Below are positions 1 to 8,976 of a stretch of 64,000 nucleotides of DNA, in pieces. A program made the translations under genes and the position numbers. The first letter of the stretch is position 1, and every line of letters starts with the position of its first letter. The notes below the pieces were generated by a model. That model saw only the letters and a program-made list of their open reading frames with translations, had not been told where the DNA came from and made no database searches. Source of the stretch: an uncultured Prevotellaceae bacterium (GTDB lineage: Bacteria; Bacteroidota; Bacteroidia; Bacteroidales; Bacteroidaceae); NCBI GenBank assembly GCA_902768105.1, contig CACXJZ010000002.1, positions 1 to 64,000 of the forward strand, given 5' to 3'.

Positions 1-216
1 TTCTCCCCTGATGCCATCAATGCCATCAATGACTTCTGCGACCCTGAGGAGCTGGAGGTCCGTGCACAGCTGATGGACGAGCTCGAGGGCTTCTTCCTCG
101 AGAGTGACGAAGTGGATGATCACCAGGCACGCGACTATGCCCGTGCGCTGCGTCTCTTGAAGAATGATCTGACTAATTTACTTGAGAAAACGAAAAAGAA
201 CTGTGACGATGAATAA
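1..216 (+). CDS. Partial phage protein (C-terminal 71 residues)
   Basis: The frame is open from base 1 to the TAA at 214-216, so the gene begins outside the window. The visible part is acidic and apparently helical, with many Asp/Glu and Leu residues and a lysine-rich tail. I do not recognise it. Its stop overlaps the ATG of the next gene at 209, which suggests translational coupling inside the prophage structural operon. From its position just before portal-type genes it could belong to a packaging or head module, but that is inference. Confidence 0.6.
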   Translation, partial: FSPDAINAINDFCDPEELEVRAQLMDELEGFFLESDEVDDHQARDYARALRLLKNDLTNLLEKTKKNCDDE

Positions 217-511
217 GGAAACAGAGTGGCTGGAGTCACTGAGCGATGACGAGAAGCTGCAGGCCGAGGTGATTGACGCCTACTTCACCTTCAGGCGTAA
301 CCTGCCTGGTGAAGACCCCGGATTCGGCAAGGCCGTGGCCGAGCCAAAGACAACAGATGATATCATCGACGAGCTCATGCCGATGATGTGCGTGCAGAAG
401 GATGTCGTGGTGGGCTGGCTACGCGCCCACGACTACCACATCACCACCAGGGCCGACGGCAGCGTGGCGTGGGCCATCTGGCGGTTCGTGGACATGGCAC
501 GCCTGGACTGA
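209..511 (+). CDS. Small phage protein of unknown function, 100 aa
   Basis: The frame can be extended to a TTG at 182, but the ATG at 209 is preferred: it overlaps the upstream stop codon (214-216) and needs no rare start. The protein begins MNKETEWLESL and is acidic. It contains no motif I recognise and no membrane segment. A strong terminator hairpin follows at 552-580, so it is probably the last gene of the preceding transcription unit. Confidence 0.65.
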   Translation: MNKETEWLESLSDDEKLQAEVIDAYFTFRRNLPGEDPGFGKAVAEPKTTDDIIDELMPMMCVQKDVVVGWLRAHDYHITTRADGSVAWAIWRFVDMARLD

Positions 512-551
512 ACAATGTGTTACAACAATTTTTAGGGCATTTTTTTTGGAT

Positions 552-590
552 GGCTGCTCCGTCGTGACGACGCGGCAGCCCTTTTCTTTG
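552..590 (+). terminator. Intrinsic terminator after the first phage unit
   Basis: The arms GGCTGC (552-557) and GCAGCC (575-580) enclose a second pairing, CGTCGT with ACGACG, giving a near-continuous stem. A T-rich tract (CTTTTCTTTG) follows. It separates the two small upstream genes from the promoter and tail-type genes that follow. Confidence 0.75.
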
Positions 591-619
591 TTGTATTTTT
601 AGACAGAGCACGCTTTCCG

Positions 620-627
620 TACCTTTG
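620..627 (+). promoter_or_regulatory. Bacteroidota promoter, -7 element
   Basis: TACCTTTG matches the TAnnTTTG -7 consensus of the Bacteroidota primary sigma factor and lies 17 bases before the ATG at 645. I could not place a good TTTG -33 element at the usual spacing of about 20 bases. It probably starts transcription of the large structural cluster. Confidence 0.6.
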
Positions 628-644
628 CAGTAAAAATAATCGCA

Positions 645-1676
645 ATGGATTCAATCAGTATTTCATCGCTCAGCGGCCGTAAATACTTCACCTCTGGAAT
701 GCCCGACGTGACGATACCTGGCACCGACGGGACACCGCAGCAGGTGACTGTCACCTGCGACGGTGAGCAGCTGCTGCAGGAGTCGCTGTGGCCGGTGGGC
801 AACACCATCACGCTCACGGACCTCGGCGAGCTGCTGGAGCCGTACGCCAGGAAGCAGCTGGTGTGCAGCGTAACGATATCGGCCGCCAGCACCTCGGCAA
901 CATTCACGGTGCTGTTTGCCATGGCCGACGTGGGCATCGGCGCACAGGACTTCTATAACGGCCACTTCCTTTCCATCCTGATGGGGACCAAGGTCACGGC
1001 AGCAGGACGCCGTGAGCTGCTGTGGTACTACGGCAGCCAGAGTGCCAGCGCAACGGCAGAGTATGCCGACGGTACCACACGCAGCTTCTCCATCACGGCC
1101 GTTGGGGGGAGCAGCACCTATACCTGCATCGACGTGAGCCCTGACAACTTCGTGACGGCACAGAAGCAGTTGGTGGCCTACACCGTGACGGCCGGCAGCC
1201 GCACACAGCGATTCGAGATGAATCTGCAGGAACCTGACTGTGCACCCATCCTGGAGTTCTACAACTCCTTCGGCGTCTGGGAGTACATCTACTGCACGGG
1301 CACCCATGAGGTGAGCGGCGACTTCAAGCGTTCGTCGGCACGCATCGGCGGCCGCCTCCAGAACTACAAGATAGAGGAGACGCGCACGTTCAAGGGCGAC
1401 ACCGGCTTCCTCAATACGGCTATGGCCAACTGGGCAGAGGAGCTGTTCCGCTCAGACGAGGTCTATGTGGTGAACGTGGTGAACGGCAGCGTGCAGGACA
1501 GCAACGGCGGCCGTGAGGTGGTAATCACCGACTCGAAGTCAGTCAATAAGAACGACGACGACTACATGCCGCGCTTCACGTTCTCGTACCAGTATGCGCA
1601 GCGCATCCAGAACGTGCTGCAGCTGGACCGCGTGGGCCGTATCTTCGACAACACATTCGACCATACGTTTAATTAA
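645..1676 (+). CDS. Phage structural protein, probably tail-associated, 343 aa
   Basis: The protein has no signal peptide or membrane helix. It is rich in Thr, Ser, Val and Tyr with alternating polar/hydrophobic stretches, as expected for a beta-rich virion protein. It follows a promoter directly and begins a run of phage genes. I do not recognise a named family. A tail or baseplate component is the best guess from composition and position. Confidence 0.55.
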   Translation: MDSISISSLSGRKYFTSGMPDVTIPGTDGTPQQVTVTCDGEQLLQESLWPVGNTITLTDLGELLEPYARKQLVCSVTISAASTSATFTVLFAMADVGIGAQDFYNGHFLSILMGTKVTAAGRRELLWYYGSQSASATAEYADGTTRSFSITAVGGSSTYTCIDVSPDNFVTAQKQLVAYTVTAGSRTQRFEMNLQEPDCAPILEFYNSFGVWEYIYCTGTHEVSGDFKRSSARIGGRLQNYKIEETRTFKGDTGFLNTAMANWAEELFRSDEVYVVNVVNGSVQDSNGGREVVITDSKSVNKNDDDYMPRFTFSYQYAQRIQNVLQLDRVGRIFDNTFDHTFN

Positions 1677-1691
1677 TTAGCACCAGGCTTT

Positions 1692-1937
1692 ATGAAAGAT
1701 GCGTTACACATTAATTACGTGCTCGAGCAGCTGGACCTTGCGGCCAAGTACCGCCAGAAGGTCAGTCTGAAGGCATGGAAGAAGGACGGCAATGAGGTGG
1801 ACTACTCCGGCTGGATTCCCACCTCCGGCCACTGGCGCGGCGGCATCCACCGCCTCCAGAACCCCGTGAATGGCGAGGTCAGAGCCGTCATCGACGTGCT
1901 GATATTTGAATTTAACGGACATACAGTATATCTATGA
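1692..1937 (+). CDS. Small phage protein, 81 aa
   Basis: This compact ORF starts with ATG 15 bases after the previous gene and overlaps the portal-like gene by four bases (ATGA at 1934-1937), which supports co-translation. It contains the aromatic segment SGWIPTSGHWRGGIHRLQNP around residues 38-57. No family is recognised. Confidence 0.6.
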   Translation: MKDALHINYVLEQLDLAAKYRQKVSLKAWKKDGNEVDYSGWIPTSGHWRGGIHRLQNPVNGEVRAVIDVLIFEFNGHTVYL

Positions 1938-3376
1938 ATGAAGAGAACAAACAGGAACTGGTGCCGGTAGGGCACTCAGGGAGCCGGACACGCTACGCCG
2001 TCGGCAGCGCCATCATGAACGTGAGCGGTGCGGACGGAGGCAGCCCTGCAGAGGGCTACAGCGACAGCAGCGTGCTGGTGGATGACTTCGACGACGACAT
2101 CCAGCTGCAACCTATCGAGATAGGGGGCGTGAAGTACGAATACCTGCCGTACGGCGGCGACGACCAGCTGCCGTGGGAAGTGATGAACTGCATAGGCAAG
2201 AACATGGTGACCTCGCAGTGCCAGCTGTTCAACGTGCAGGCGTGCTATGGCCAGGGCGTCCGCTTCATCGACCGCGACACCCGCGAGGACACGCTGAATC
2301 CTGATATCAGGAAGTTCTGCCTCAGGAACTCGCTGCACGAGCTGTTCCTGGAGCAGGTCACCGACATGAAGTACTTCTTCCTGACGTTTACCAGGATCAT
2401 ACTGTCGCGCGACCACACGAAGATTGTGAAGGTGCGCCACATGGATACATGCTTCTGCCGCTTCGCACGCAAGGGAGGCAACCAGCGCTTCGACTGGATA
2501 CTCTGCGGCGACTGGCGGAAGAAGAGCTTCTCCACGTTCAAGGTGCACGCCGTGCCGCTGCTGGACTTCTACGACCCGCTGGGCGACCTGCAGGTGCGCA
2601 TGGGTAAGGAGCCGGACCCGGCAACTGGCTTGAAACGTCCTGCTCCCAAGGACGGCAAGGACTGTGAGTTTGCCATCGTGTGCCGCATGGCCACACCGGG
2701 CATGCAGCTCTACTCCAGACCGTACTACTTCTCGGTGTTCCGCGATTCCTGGTTCGATATCTACGAGCTCATAGGACTGGGCAAGCGCTACATGATCAAG
2801 AATACCTCGGCTCCGCGCCTGCAGATAGAGGTGCATGATGACTACTGGGACATCGTCTGCGACAATGAGGGCATCACCGGTGAGGACGAGCGCAAGGAGC
2901 GCATCAAGCAGGAGAAGCAGAACATCATCGACTTCGTCTGCGGCCCGAAGAATGCCGGCAAGGCACTCATCAGCGGCTACTACGTGGATCCTTCAGGCAA
3001 GGAGCACTCCATGGTGCGCGTCATCAACCTGAACCAGGGAAAGAAGGAGGGCGGCGACTGGGCCGACGACATGCAGGAGGCTGCCAACACGCTGTGCTTC
3101 GGCTTCGGCGTACATCCTAATTTAATTGGAGCCACACCGGGCAAGAGCCAGATGAATAACTCCGGTTCTGACAAGCGCGAGCTGTTTGTCATGAAGCAGG
3201 CGATGGAAAAGCCGTTCCACGACGTGATGATGAAGCCCTACCACGTGGTGCTGCACTATAACGGCTGGAGCGACAAAGTGACTGTCGATGTGCCTATGAT
3301 TATGCCTACTACTCTCGACGAGAATAAGGATGCGAAGGAAGTAACCTTAAATAATGAAGGAAATGGAAATAACTAA
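1934..3376 (+). CDS. Portal-like protein, 480 aa
   Basis: The length and layout fit a phage portal protein, the dodecameric ring at the capsid vertex through which DNA is packaged. The C-terminal third carries a segment, FGVHPNLIGATPGKSQMNN, followed by a long helix (RELFVMKQAMEKPFHDVMMKPYHVVL), like the 'P-x-x-L-G...' and clip/crown helices of portals in Bacteroidota prophages. Downstream genes look like connector components. The assignment rests on this resemblance and on order, not on a catalytic motif. Its start overlaps the upstream stop and its end overlaps the next gene by 23 bases. Confidence 0.65.
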   Translation: MNEENKQELVPVGHSGSRTRYAVGSAIMNVSGADGGSPAEGYSDSSVLVDDFDDDIQLQPIEIGGVKYEYLPYGGDDQLPWEVMNCIGKNMVTSQCQLFNVQACYGQGVRFIDRDTREDTLNPDIRKFCLRNSLHELFLEQVTDMKYFFLTFTRIILSRDHTKIVKVRHMDTCFCRFARKGGNQRFDWILCGDWRKKSFSTFKVHAVPLLDFYDPLGDLQVRMGKEPDPATGLKRPAPKDGKDCEFAIVCRMATPGMQLYSRPYYFSVFRDSWFDIYELIGLGKRYMIKNTSAPRLQIEVHDDYWDIVCDNEGITGEDERKERIKQEKQNIIDFVCGPKNAGKALISGYYVDPSGKEHSMVRVINLNQGKKEGGDWADDMQEAANTLCFGFGVHPNLIGATPGKSQMNNSGSDKRELFVMKQAMEKPFHDVMMKPYHVVLHYNGWSDKVTVDVPMIMPTTLDENKDAKEVTLNNEGNGNN

Positions 3377-4178
3377 GCAAGATTTTGAAGAGATACTGCC
3401 GGTAGCGACATCCTCGCATGAGGAGGTATTTGAGAAGGTGAAGCCGCATTTTCTTTCTACCATAAATGACTGCAAGGCTGGAGTACTCGGCGATGTGGGT
3501 ACGTCAGCCATCGAGGGGGAAGGAAACGAAAGCCTGAAGAAAACCGTGAAGGAATGGGTCTGCCTGCAGGCCTTCCTCGCCGTATTCCGCCAGCTTGACC
3601 TGGTACTGACTTCCACCGGCTTCGGAGTGGTCAGCACCAATCAGGTAGCACCGGTCTCTAAGCAGCGCGTGGATGCTCTGATAGGTCATCTGCGCGACAG
3701 AGCGCTGCTGGCACACGGACGGCTCCTCTGCCTGCTCTGTAAGGTGGAAGGGTGGGGAACGTCAGACCAGGCACGGGAGAACATCGATACGCTGTTCTTC
3801 TACTTCCAGCTGCTGCAGAAGATGCAAGGCCCTGCAGCCTCACATCTGGACTGGCAGGCCGCCCAACGGCTTATCGGCGAGGCCGACGAGGCGCTGCGCC
3901 TGAAGCTGAGCAACCAGTATATGGACGAGCTCCTGGATCATGTGCGCCGCGGTGCGGAGACTGCCGAGGATAAACCCGTCATCTTCCTGTGCCGCCACAT
4001 CATCTATCACTGGATTGCCGGAGACCAGGAATCCGTCAGGCTGAAGAAGCGCCGACTGCTGAGAATGCTCGACGGTGACCTGGAGCATTATTCAACATAC
4101 GCAGAACACGGATACCCAGTAAACCATCATGAGAATTTTCAGAACACTCAGGATGCACCGGCCTACGTTTTTGGCTGA
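3354..4178 (+). CDS. Phage head-tail region protein, possibly DUF6712-like, 274 aa
   Basis: A largely helical protein with the segment TSTGFGVVSTNQVAPVSKQR (about residues 86-105), followed by helices that include VEGWGTSDQARENIDTLFFYF. This pattern, directly after a portal-like gene, resembles proteins annotated DUF6712 in Bacteroidota phages, but I recall that from memory and cannot confirm it. The start overlaps the portal gene by 23 bases and the end overlaps the next gene by 50, showing tight packing. A connector or head-completion role is inferred from order only. Confidence 0.5.
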   Translation: MKEMEITKQDFEEILPVATSSHEEVFEKVKPHFLSTINDCKAGVLGDVGTSAIEGEGNESLKKTVKEWVCLQAFLAVFRQLDLVLTSTGFGVVSTNQVAPVSKQRVDALIGHLRDRALLAHGRLLCLLCKVEGWGTSDQARENIDTLFFYFQLLQKMQGPAASHLDWQAAQRLIGEADEALRLKLSNQYMDELLDHVRRGAETAEDKPVIFLCRHIIYHWIAGDQESVRLKKRRLLRMLDGDLEHYSTYAEHGYPVNHHENFQNTQDAPAYVFG

Positions 4179-4989
4179 CGGCTCCATCGACCTCTATGCG
4201 CCTACCTCATGGAGGAAGATGACGCAGAGACAGCTGCGATACGTGCTCATGCTGCTGTCGATGTGGGAGAGCATGGAACGCGTGAAAACGTACATGCTCA
4301 TGCGTTTCGGCGGCTTCCATATCGAGGGCTGTGCGCCGCGAGTGTCACGCGACCTGCCGCAAGGATATAGCTGCTGGTTCCGCCCTGCCTGGTGGAAACG
4401 GCGCAAGTGGTTCACACTCCATGCGTGGCAGGTGGAGAACATGATCAGACAGTTTGACTTCATTGACCCGTTCGACGGCATGGATGTGCGGCTGGAGCGC
4501 ATTCACGGCTGTCGGGCGGTCGATGATATCCTGGACCACTACCCGTTCGGCGACTACCTCATGGCAGAGCAGTATTACCAGCTGGCCGTCAACAGCGGGA
4601 AGCCGGAGATGGTGGAGAAGCTGGCATGCTTCCTCTATGTGAAGACGAAACGCTACGGCTTCCTGTGGCTGAAGAAGAAAGAGGTGCACCCCAGACGACT
4701 GTCACTCTCTCCCGCTGAGCAGCTGGGCACGCTGCGCTGGTTCGCCCACGTGAAGAGCGTGTTCGCTGAGCGATGGCCGTACTTCTTCCGGAAGGTGGAT
4801 GCCAGCATCGAGGAGATGGACATCGACCTCATGGGTGCCATGGACGCTCAGATCCGCGCGCTGACCGAGGGCGACATCACCAAGGAAGAGACCATCAAGG
4901 CACTTCCCTGCTGGCGTTCGCTGACGGAGCTGAACGAGAAGGCCCGCGAGGCCAAGGAGTTTCACGATAAATACGATAAAAAATCCTGA
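4129..4989 (+). CDS. Phage protein of unknown function, 286 aa
   Basis: A basic, Trp/Arg-rich protein (RPAWWKRRKWFTLHAWQ around residues 84-100). Its C-terminal part is more acidic and predicted helical. The ATG at 4129 gives a 50-base overlap with the upstream gene. A second ATG at 4153 (MHRPTFLADG) would shorten the overlap to 26 bases and is equally plausible. The position between connector-type genes suggests head-tail joining or assembly. No family is recognised. Confidence 0.55.
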   Translation: MRIFRTLRMHRPTFLADGSIDLYAPTSWRKMTQRQLRYVLMLLSMWESMERVKTYMLMRFGGFHIEGCAPRVSRDLPQGYSCWFRPAWWKRRKWFTLHAWQVENMIRQFDFIDPFDGMDVRLERIHGCRAVDDILDHYPFGDYLMAEQYYQLAVNSGKPEMVEKLACFLYVKTKRYGFLWLKKKEVHPRRLSLSPAEQLGTLRWFAHVKSVFAERWPYFFRKVDASIEEMDIDLMGAMDAQIRALTEGDITKEETIKALPCWRSLTELNEKAREAKEFHDKYDKKS

Positions 4990-5537
4990 TGTATATGGAA
5001 AGAAACGACAATATCTTTGACGCATTGGCGTATTTCGAGGACCTGGCAAAGAAGAATAAGCTGTGCCGCGAAAAAGGCTTCAGACCTGCGTTCTGCTCAG
5101 GCCCCGACAGCATCGAGGGCGTGATGCAGGAGTTCCAGAAGACGGCCAACTTCGTGATGATCGACGACACCACCGACGGCAACACGTACAGCGAAGGCGT
5201 ATCCTTCTTCCAGCGCCGCGTCTATACGGTCTTCATCCTGGCTTCCTACAAGTGGGATGACATGGCCGACCGGAAAGAGAAGCTGAACCTCTGCAGGGAG
5301 ATTTTCAAGCAGTTCGTGCGTCGCATGATCTGGGACCGTGCCCAACATGAGAATGCGGATGACGACATCACCTTCCTGAACGTGGAGAAAATCTACTCGA
5401 AGGAGTATGGCCGCTACACCATGAGCGGCGTCACGGGCCTGTACTTCATGGTGGGCAACGATGAGCCGGAATCGATGGAATACGAGGATGAGCAGCAGAT
5501 GGAGAGTGAGTGGATAACGGAAGAGGAGAGTGACTGA
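4989..5537 (+). CDS. Phage neck/tail-completion candidate, 182 aa
   Basis: A soluble acidic protein of a size usual for tail terminator or neck proteins, ending in a run of Glu/Asp/Ser. It overlaps its neighbours by one base at each end (TGATG-type junctions at 4989 and 5537), so the four genes from 3354 to 6172 form a coupled block. It sits immediately before an HK97-gp10-like candidate, as tail terminators often do. The role is inferred from order. Confidence 0.5.
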   Translation: MYMERNDNIFDALAYFEDLAKKNKLCREKGFRPAFCSGPDSIEGVMQEFQKTANFVMIDDTTDGNTYSEGVSFFQRRVYTVFILASYKWDDMADRKEKLNLCREIFKQFVRRMIWDRAQHENADDDITFLNVEKIYSKEYGRYTMSGVTGLYFMVGNDEPESMEYEDEQQMESEWITEEESD

Positions 5538-6172
5538 TGGGCCTGATGAAGAACCTCGCCGTGGAGCGAGCCGAACGATGGAAGCACGGGCGCAGCAGCG
5601 GAACGCGCAACCACTTCGACGAGCACGAGCTGGAACAGTATGAGCGCGGCTGGTCGAAGATGATGATAGATATCTGGAGAGAGAAGATCCAGCAGCTGAA
5701 CATCACCGACTCGGGCGCCCTGTATGGCTCCATGGAGGAGCTGGTCAAGACCGGCCAGGTGACCACCATCGAACACAAGTTCCTGCAGTATGGCCTGTTC
5801 GTGGCCGCTGGCGTCGGCAAGGGCTTCGCTCATGACAATGGCGGCGACCTGCTGTTCATGGGCGACAGCTACCGCGAGGGCAAGCGCGCCTACGGCTCTC
5901 GCCAGGTGGGCGCCGGACTGTCTGAGGAGCACATGAAGAGTCCGAAGTTCGGACACATCACCGTGCAGCGCGGACCGAACGCCGGCAAGGAGGCGGCCCT
6001 CACCTCAGGCAACAAGCGCATGCCGCGCGACTGGTTCTTCAAGAAATACTACTACAGCATCCGCCGCCTGAACCTCGAGGAGTCTGCCTTCTATGGACGG
6101 GCCTATCAGGGTCTGATGTCCACGTTCCTCGACGACCTGTTCAATGGCGGCATCCGCAGCAGCCGCTTCTAG
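5537..6172 (+). CDS. Head-tail connector / tail-completion candidate (gp10-like), 211 aa
   Basis: The segment LNITDSGALYGSMEELVK (about residues 54-71) resembles the 'T/D-G-x-L-x-x-S' signature near the start of HK97 gp10-type tail-completion proteins. Further on it is Gly- and Arg-rich with KRMPRDWFFKKYY near the C terminus, comparable to the 'R/P-F-hydrophobic' segment of that family. The order (connector genes before, tail genes after) agrees. Sequence similarity is weak and read by eye. Confidence 0.5.
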   Translation: MGLMKNLAVERAERWKHGRSSGTRNHFDEHELEQYERGWSKMMIDIWREKIQQLNITDSGALYGSMEELVKTGQVTTIEHKFLQYGLFVAAGVGKGFAHDNGGDLLFMGDSYREGKRAYGSRQVGAGLSEEHMKSPKFGHITVQRGPNAGKEAALTSGNKRMPRDWFFKKYYYSIRRLNLEESAFYGRAYQGLMSTFLDDLFNGGIRSSRF

Positions 6173-6223
6173 GTATTTTTATATGGACAACAAATATACT
6201 AACTTCGCAGAAAAATAGATGAC

Positions 6224-7642
6224 ATGCCGGAGATATTGCAGATAGGAGAAATGAAGACGGTGTTCGAGGGCATCCGCGACGAGAAGAGGCCGCACGCGAA
6301 CACAGCGGAGAGGATAGGTAACGCCTTCCTCGCCATACTGCCGTATCTGGGCGAATACCTCAGGAAAGACCAGCCCGAGACGGTGGAGTATCTGCTGACG
6401 CTTTTGCATGGGGCCACCGTCGGCAGCAGCAGGCAGATAACACTCAATCCTGACGGCAGCATCACGTGCGGCAGCATCCATGTGAACGGCAGCGCGACCT
6501 TTGACGAACTGGTTTTCAACAGACAGACAGTCAACGACGGCGACCAGCTGTTCTCCAACAGGGGCATCATCGAGCATGTCGATCAGACGGGCACGGGACA
6601 GTTCCGCATCACCTTCAGGAAGGAGCATGAGAACGACAGCCTGACGTTCGTGGCCAACGACTGCCTGAAGTGCAAGCTGAATAACCTCGACGCCAACGGC
6701 ACGTACTTCACTAGCTGGTTCCGCGTGCTGTCGGTGAACACCGCGGACAACACCGCAGACGTCATACTCTATCCGGACAACGAGGTGCCAGGTGGACATA
6801 ACTATGCACCCGTGGAGGGAGCAGTGGTGGGACGATGGGGCAATCCCGTGGTCACCAACCGCCAGCAGCTATTCTACCTGAGCGCAACCGACGGCACCTT
6901 CTGCTTCCTGCAGAACGTCACGAAGCCCATCATCAACGACGTGGGGAGCAACACCACCGCATTCATCGGCCTGCCGAACGACGTGCCTTCCATACGGCGG
7001 CTCGTACAGGAGGGGATACTCAGCGCGAACAACCCCATCCTCTACGCCAAGACGGCCGTGGTGGAGAACCTGATAACCGTCAAGCACGACGGCTCGCCTG
7101 ACTACATACAGCGCGAATGGGACTCCTGGGACTCTCTGAAGCAGTACATCATGGGATATGACAGCACCGAGGAGCGCTATGTCCAGGACAACTGCTGGCA
7201 CGGGGGAAGCCTGTGGAAATGCATCGTGCCTGCCGCACGCGTGGGCGTGGCACCGTCACTGATGAATACGGACTGGGCATGCGTGCGCAGCGCCTTGCTG
7301 GAGATGGATATCGTCAGCAGCGCCGGAGACTGGTTCAACGGCGAGAAGTCATTTACGACCGTGCTGGTGGCCAGCGTGCAGCACGGAGACCTGATCATCT
7401 CGACGGACGACATCCTGAACGTGGTATGGACGCGCGAGTCAGGAGACGACGCGGCAGACGCTGCATGGAACCTGATACAGGCGGGACGGGAGAACACCGT
7501 CGCGCTGACCGTCAGATATAACCTCGAGGATCCTTCACAGTCGGACATCCCCGTCCCCTGGCGTCTCGGCTCCCCCTGCGGCTTCCGCTGCACGGCCGTT
7601 GTCGCCGGACATGAAATAAGAAATAGCTATAATGTATCATGA
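6224..7642 (+). CDS. Large tail/fibre-type phage protein, 472 aa
   Basis: The N-terminal half contains a helical lead followed by repetitive beta-type sequence (GATVGSSRQITLNPDGSITC, then GSIHVNGSATFDELVFNRQ), a pattern of trimeric fibre and baseplate-attached proteins. Around residues 325-335, the segment NCWHGGSLWKCI resembles aromatic carbohydrate-binding motifs, so contact with surface glycans is possible. The ATG at 6224 follows a weak promoter-like TAACTTCG. The stop overlaps the next ATG by four bases. No named family. Confidence 0.55.
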   Translation: MPEILQIGEMKTVFEGIRDEKRPHANTAERIGNAFLAILPYLGEYLRKDQPETVEYLLTLLHGATVGSSRQITLNPDGSITCGSIHVNGSATFDELVFNRQTVNDGDQLFSNRGIIEHVDQTGTGQFRITFRKEHENDSLTFVANDCLKCKLNNLDANGTYFTSWFRVLSVNTADNTADVILYPDNEVPGGHNYAPVEGAVVGRWGNPVVTNRQQLFYLSATDGTFCFLQNVTKPIINDVGSNTTAFIGLPNDVPSIRRLVQEGILSANNPILYAKTAVVENLITVKHDGSPDYIQREWDSWDSLKQYIMGYDSTEERYVQDNCWHGGSLWKCIVPAARVGVAPSLMNTDWACVRSALLEMDIVSSAGDWFNGEKSFTTVLVASVQHGDLIISTDDILNVVWTRESGDDAADAAWNLIQAGRENTVALTVRYNLEDPSQSDIPVPWRLGSPCGFRCTAVVAGHEIRNSYNVS

Positions 7643-8772
7643 GAAGAAAAAACGGTAAAATCATATTCCAGCCGCTCGACACCGCGCTCACCATGTCGGA
7701 GATTGCAGGCTCACCGCTCCAGAAATACGACGTGGTGACGCAGGAGTATGTCACCGACCGCGAGCTGACACCATTCTTCCTGAAGCCGCACTTCGAGGTG
7801 AAGAGCAATGACGGCTCGACAGCGGACGGCGACTGTACTGCAAACCTCGTCAATGTGGTATGGACGGTGTCGGCCAGGAAGAACGGCATAGCTCCCGTAC
7901 GAGGCACGGACTATACGGTGAACGACGTGACGAAAGCGCTGACACTCTCCTTTAACCTCGACCCTGATACGTCTGGTTATGTGAGGTTTACGGCTGACTA
8001 TGTCGATGCGCGGCGTGGCGACGTCATCAAGGTCTATTGGGAGAAGCAGCTGATGTGCGTGTCAGCGACGGACTGGAAGACGGAGCTGTTCACGGACTGG
8101 CCACAGCGCCTGCACCTCTACCCGTGGAAAGACAGACAGACGTTCGACATTCCCGTGCAGCTGATGAACGGAGAGAACCAGATGCCGGACGCGGAGACAA
8201 CCTACCAATGGCAGATATTCGAGAACCAGGAATGGCGCAACGTCGATGTCAACAAGGACTACTGGTGTCGTGGCGGCGCTAACACGAAGACGCTGCAGGT
8301 GGAGCAGAGATATGTGCAGCGCGCGCTGGTGAGATGCTGCGCATATCCGACGGGCAGACCTGCAGAGATGTGCGTGCTGGCGTTCCTGCTGAGACGCTAC
8401 TACGGACAGTACGACGACGAGATGGATATCCTCGAAGGGGAGTATATCTTCCCGGAAACGAACAGGGCCGTGGCAGAGGCGTACGTCGTCAACCGTAACG
8501 GCGGCCGCTTCGCCAATCCGGAGCAGTATTTCGACATGGAGATACTGTACTCGCGCGACGGCGTGGCGTGGTTCCATGTCACGCACGGTTCCGTGGGCGA
8601 GGTACCACGTTCGATGTTCCCGGTCGATGCGACGATGATGCATCAGTTCTCCTGGATCACCCGCGAGCTGTCGGCAGTCATTCCGCTGAAGCTGGGTGAT
8701 GATATCATGACACTCGACGGAAGCATCGCCGTGGGACAGTTCCCGATCATTGAAAGAGACTTAGACGATTAG
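7639..8772 (+). CDS. Phage tail/baseplate-type protein, 377 aa
   Basis: A beta-rich protein without signal peptide. An Ig-like signature, TYQWQIFENQEWRNV, lies near residues 193-207; a closely similar one (TYQWQKLVNGQWQNV) recurs in the gene at 8977, so these neighbours probably share a domain. It begins by four-base overlap with the preceding gene. It is likely part of the adsorption apparatus encoded from 6.2 to 14.0 kb. Function not otherwise recognised. Confidence 0.55.
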   Translation: MRRKNGKIIFQPLDTALTMSEIAGSPLQKYDVVTQEYVTDRELTPFFLKPHFEVKSNDGSTADGDCTANLVNVVWTVSARKNGIAPVRGTDYTVNDVTKALTLSFNLDPDTSGYVRFTADYVDARRGDVIKVYWEKQLMCVSATDWKTELFTDWPQRLHLYPWKDRQTFDIPVQLMNGENQMPDAETTYQWQIFENQEWRNVDVNKDYWCRGGANTKTLQVEQRYVQRALVRCCAYPTGRPAEMCVLAFLLRRYYGQYDDEMDILEGEYIFPETNRAVAEAYVVNRNGGRFANPEQYFDMEILYSRDGVAWFHVTHGSVGEVPRSMFPVDATMMHQFSWITRELSAVIPLKLGDDIMTLDGSIAVGQFPIIERDLDD

Positions 8773-8774
8773 AT

Positions 8775-8972
8775 ATGAAATACTACATCATACCATCGGC
8801 AATGGCCGAGCAGCTGAGCCTGACAGAATACAGGCACGGAGACCAAGAACGGGGCTACCTGGTACATAGCGGCGATCTCGTCAACTATGGCCTCGAGAAT
8901 GCCGAGCGCGACGGCGCAACGGAGGTATCCCTGGCGGATGCAAGGAATTTTGTCAAACATTTAAATAAGTAA
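8775..8972 (+). CDS. Small phage protein, 65 aa
   Basis: A short ORF starting two bases after the upstream stop and ending four bases before the next gene, so spacing strongly supports it as a real gene. Sequence MKYYIIPSAMAEQLSLTEYR and onwards, with predicted beta then alpha structure. It is not recognised. Small proteins of this kind are common between tail-fibre genes in Bacteroidota prophages. Confidence 0.55.
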   Translation: MKYYIIPSAMAEQLSLTEYRHGDQERGYLVHSGDLVNYGLENAERDGATEVSLADARNFVKHLNK

Positions 8973-8976
8973 TACA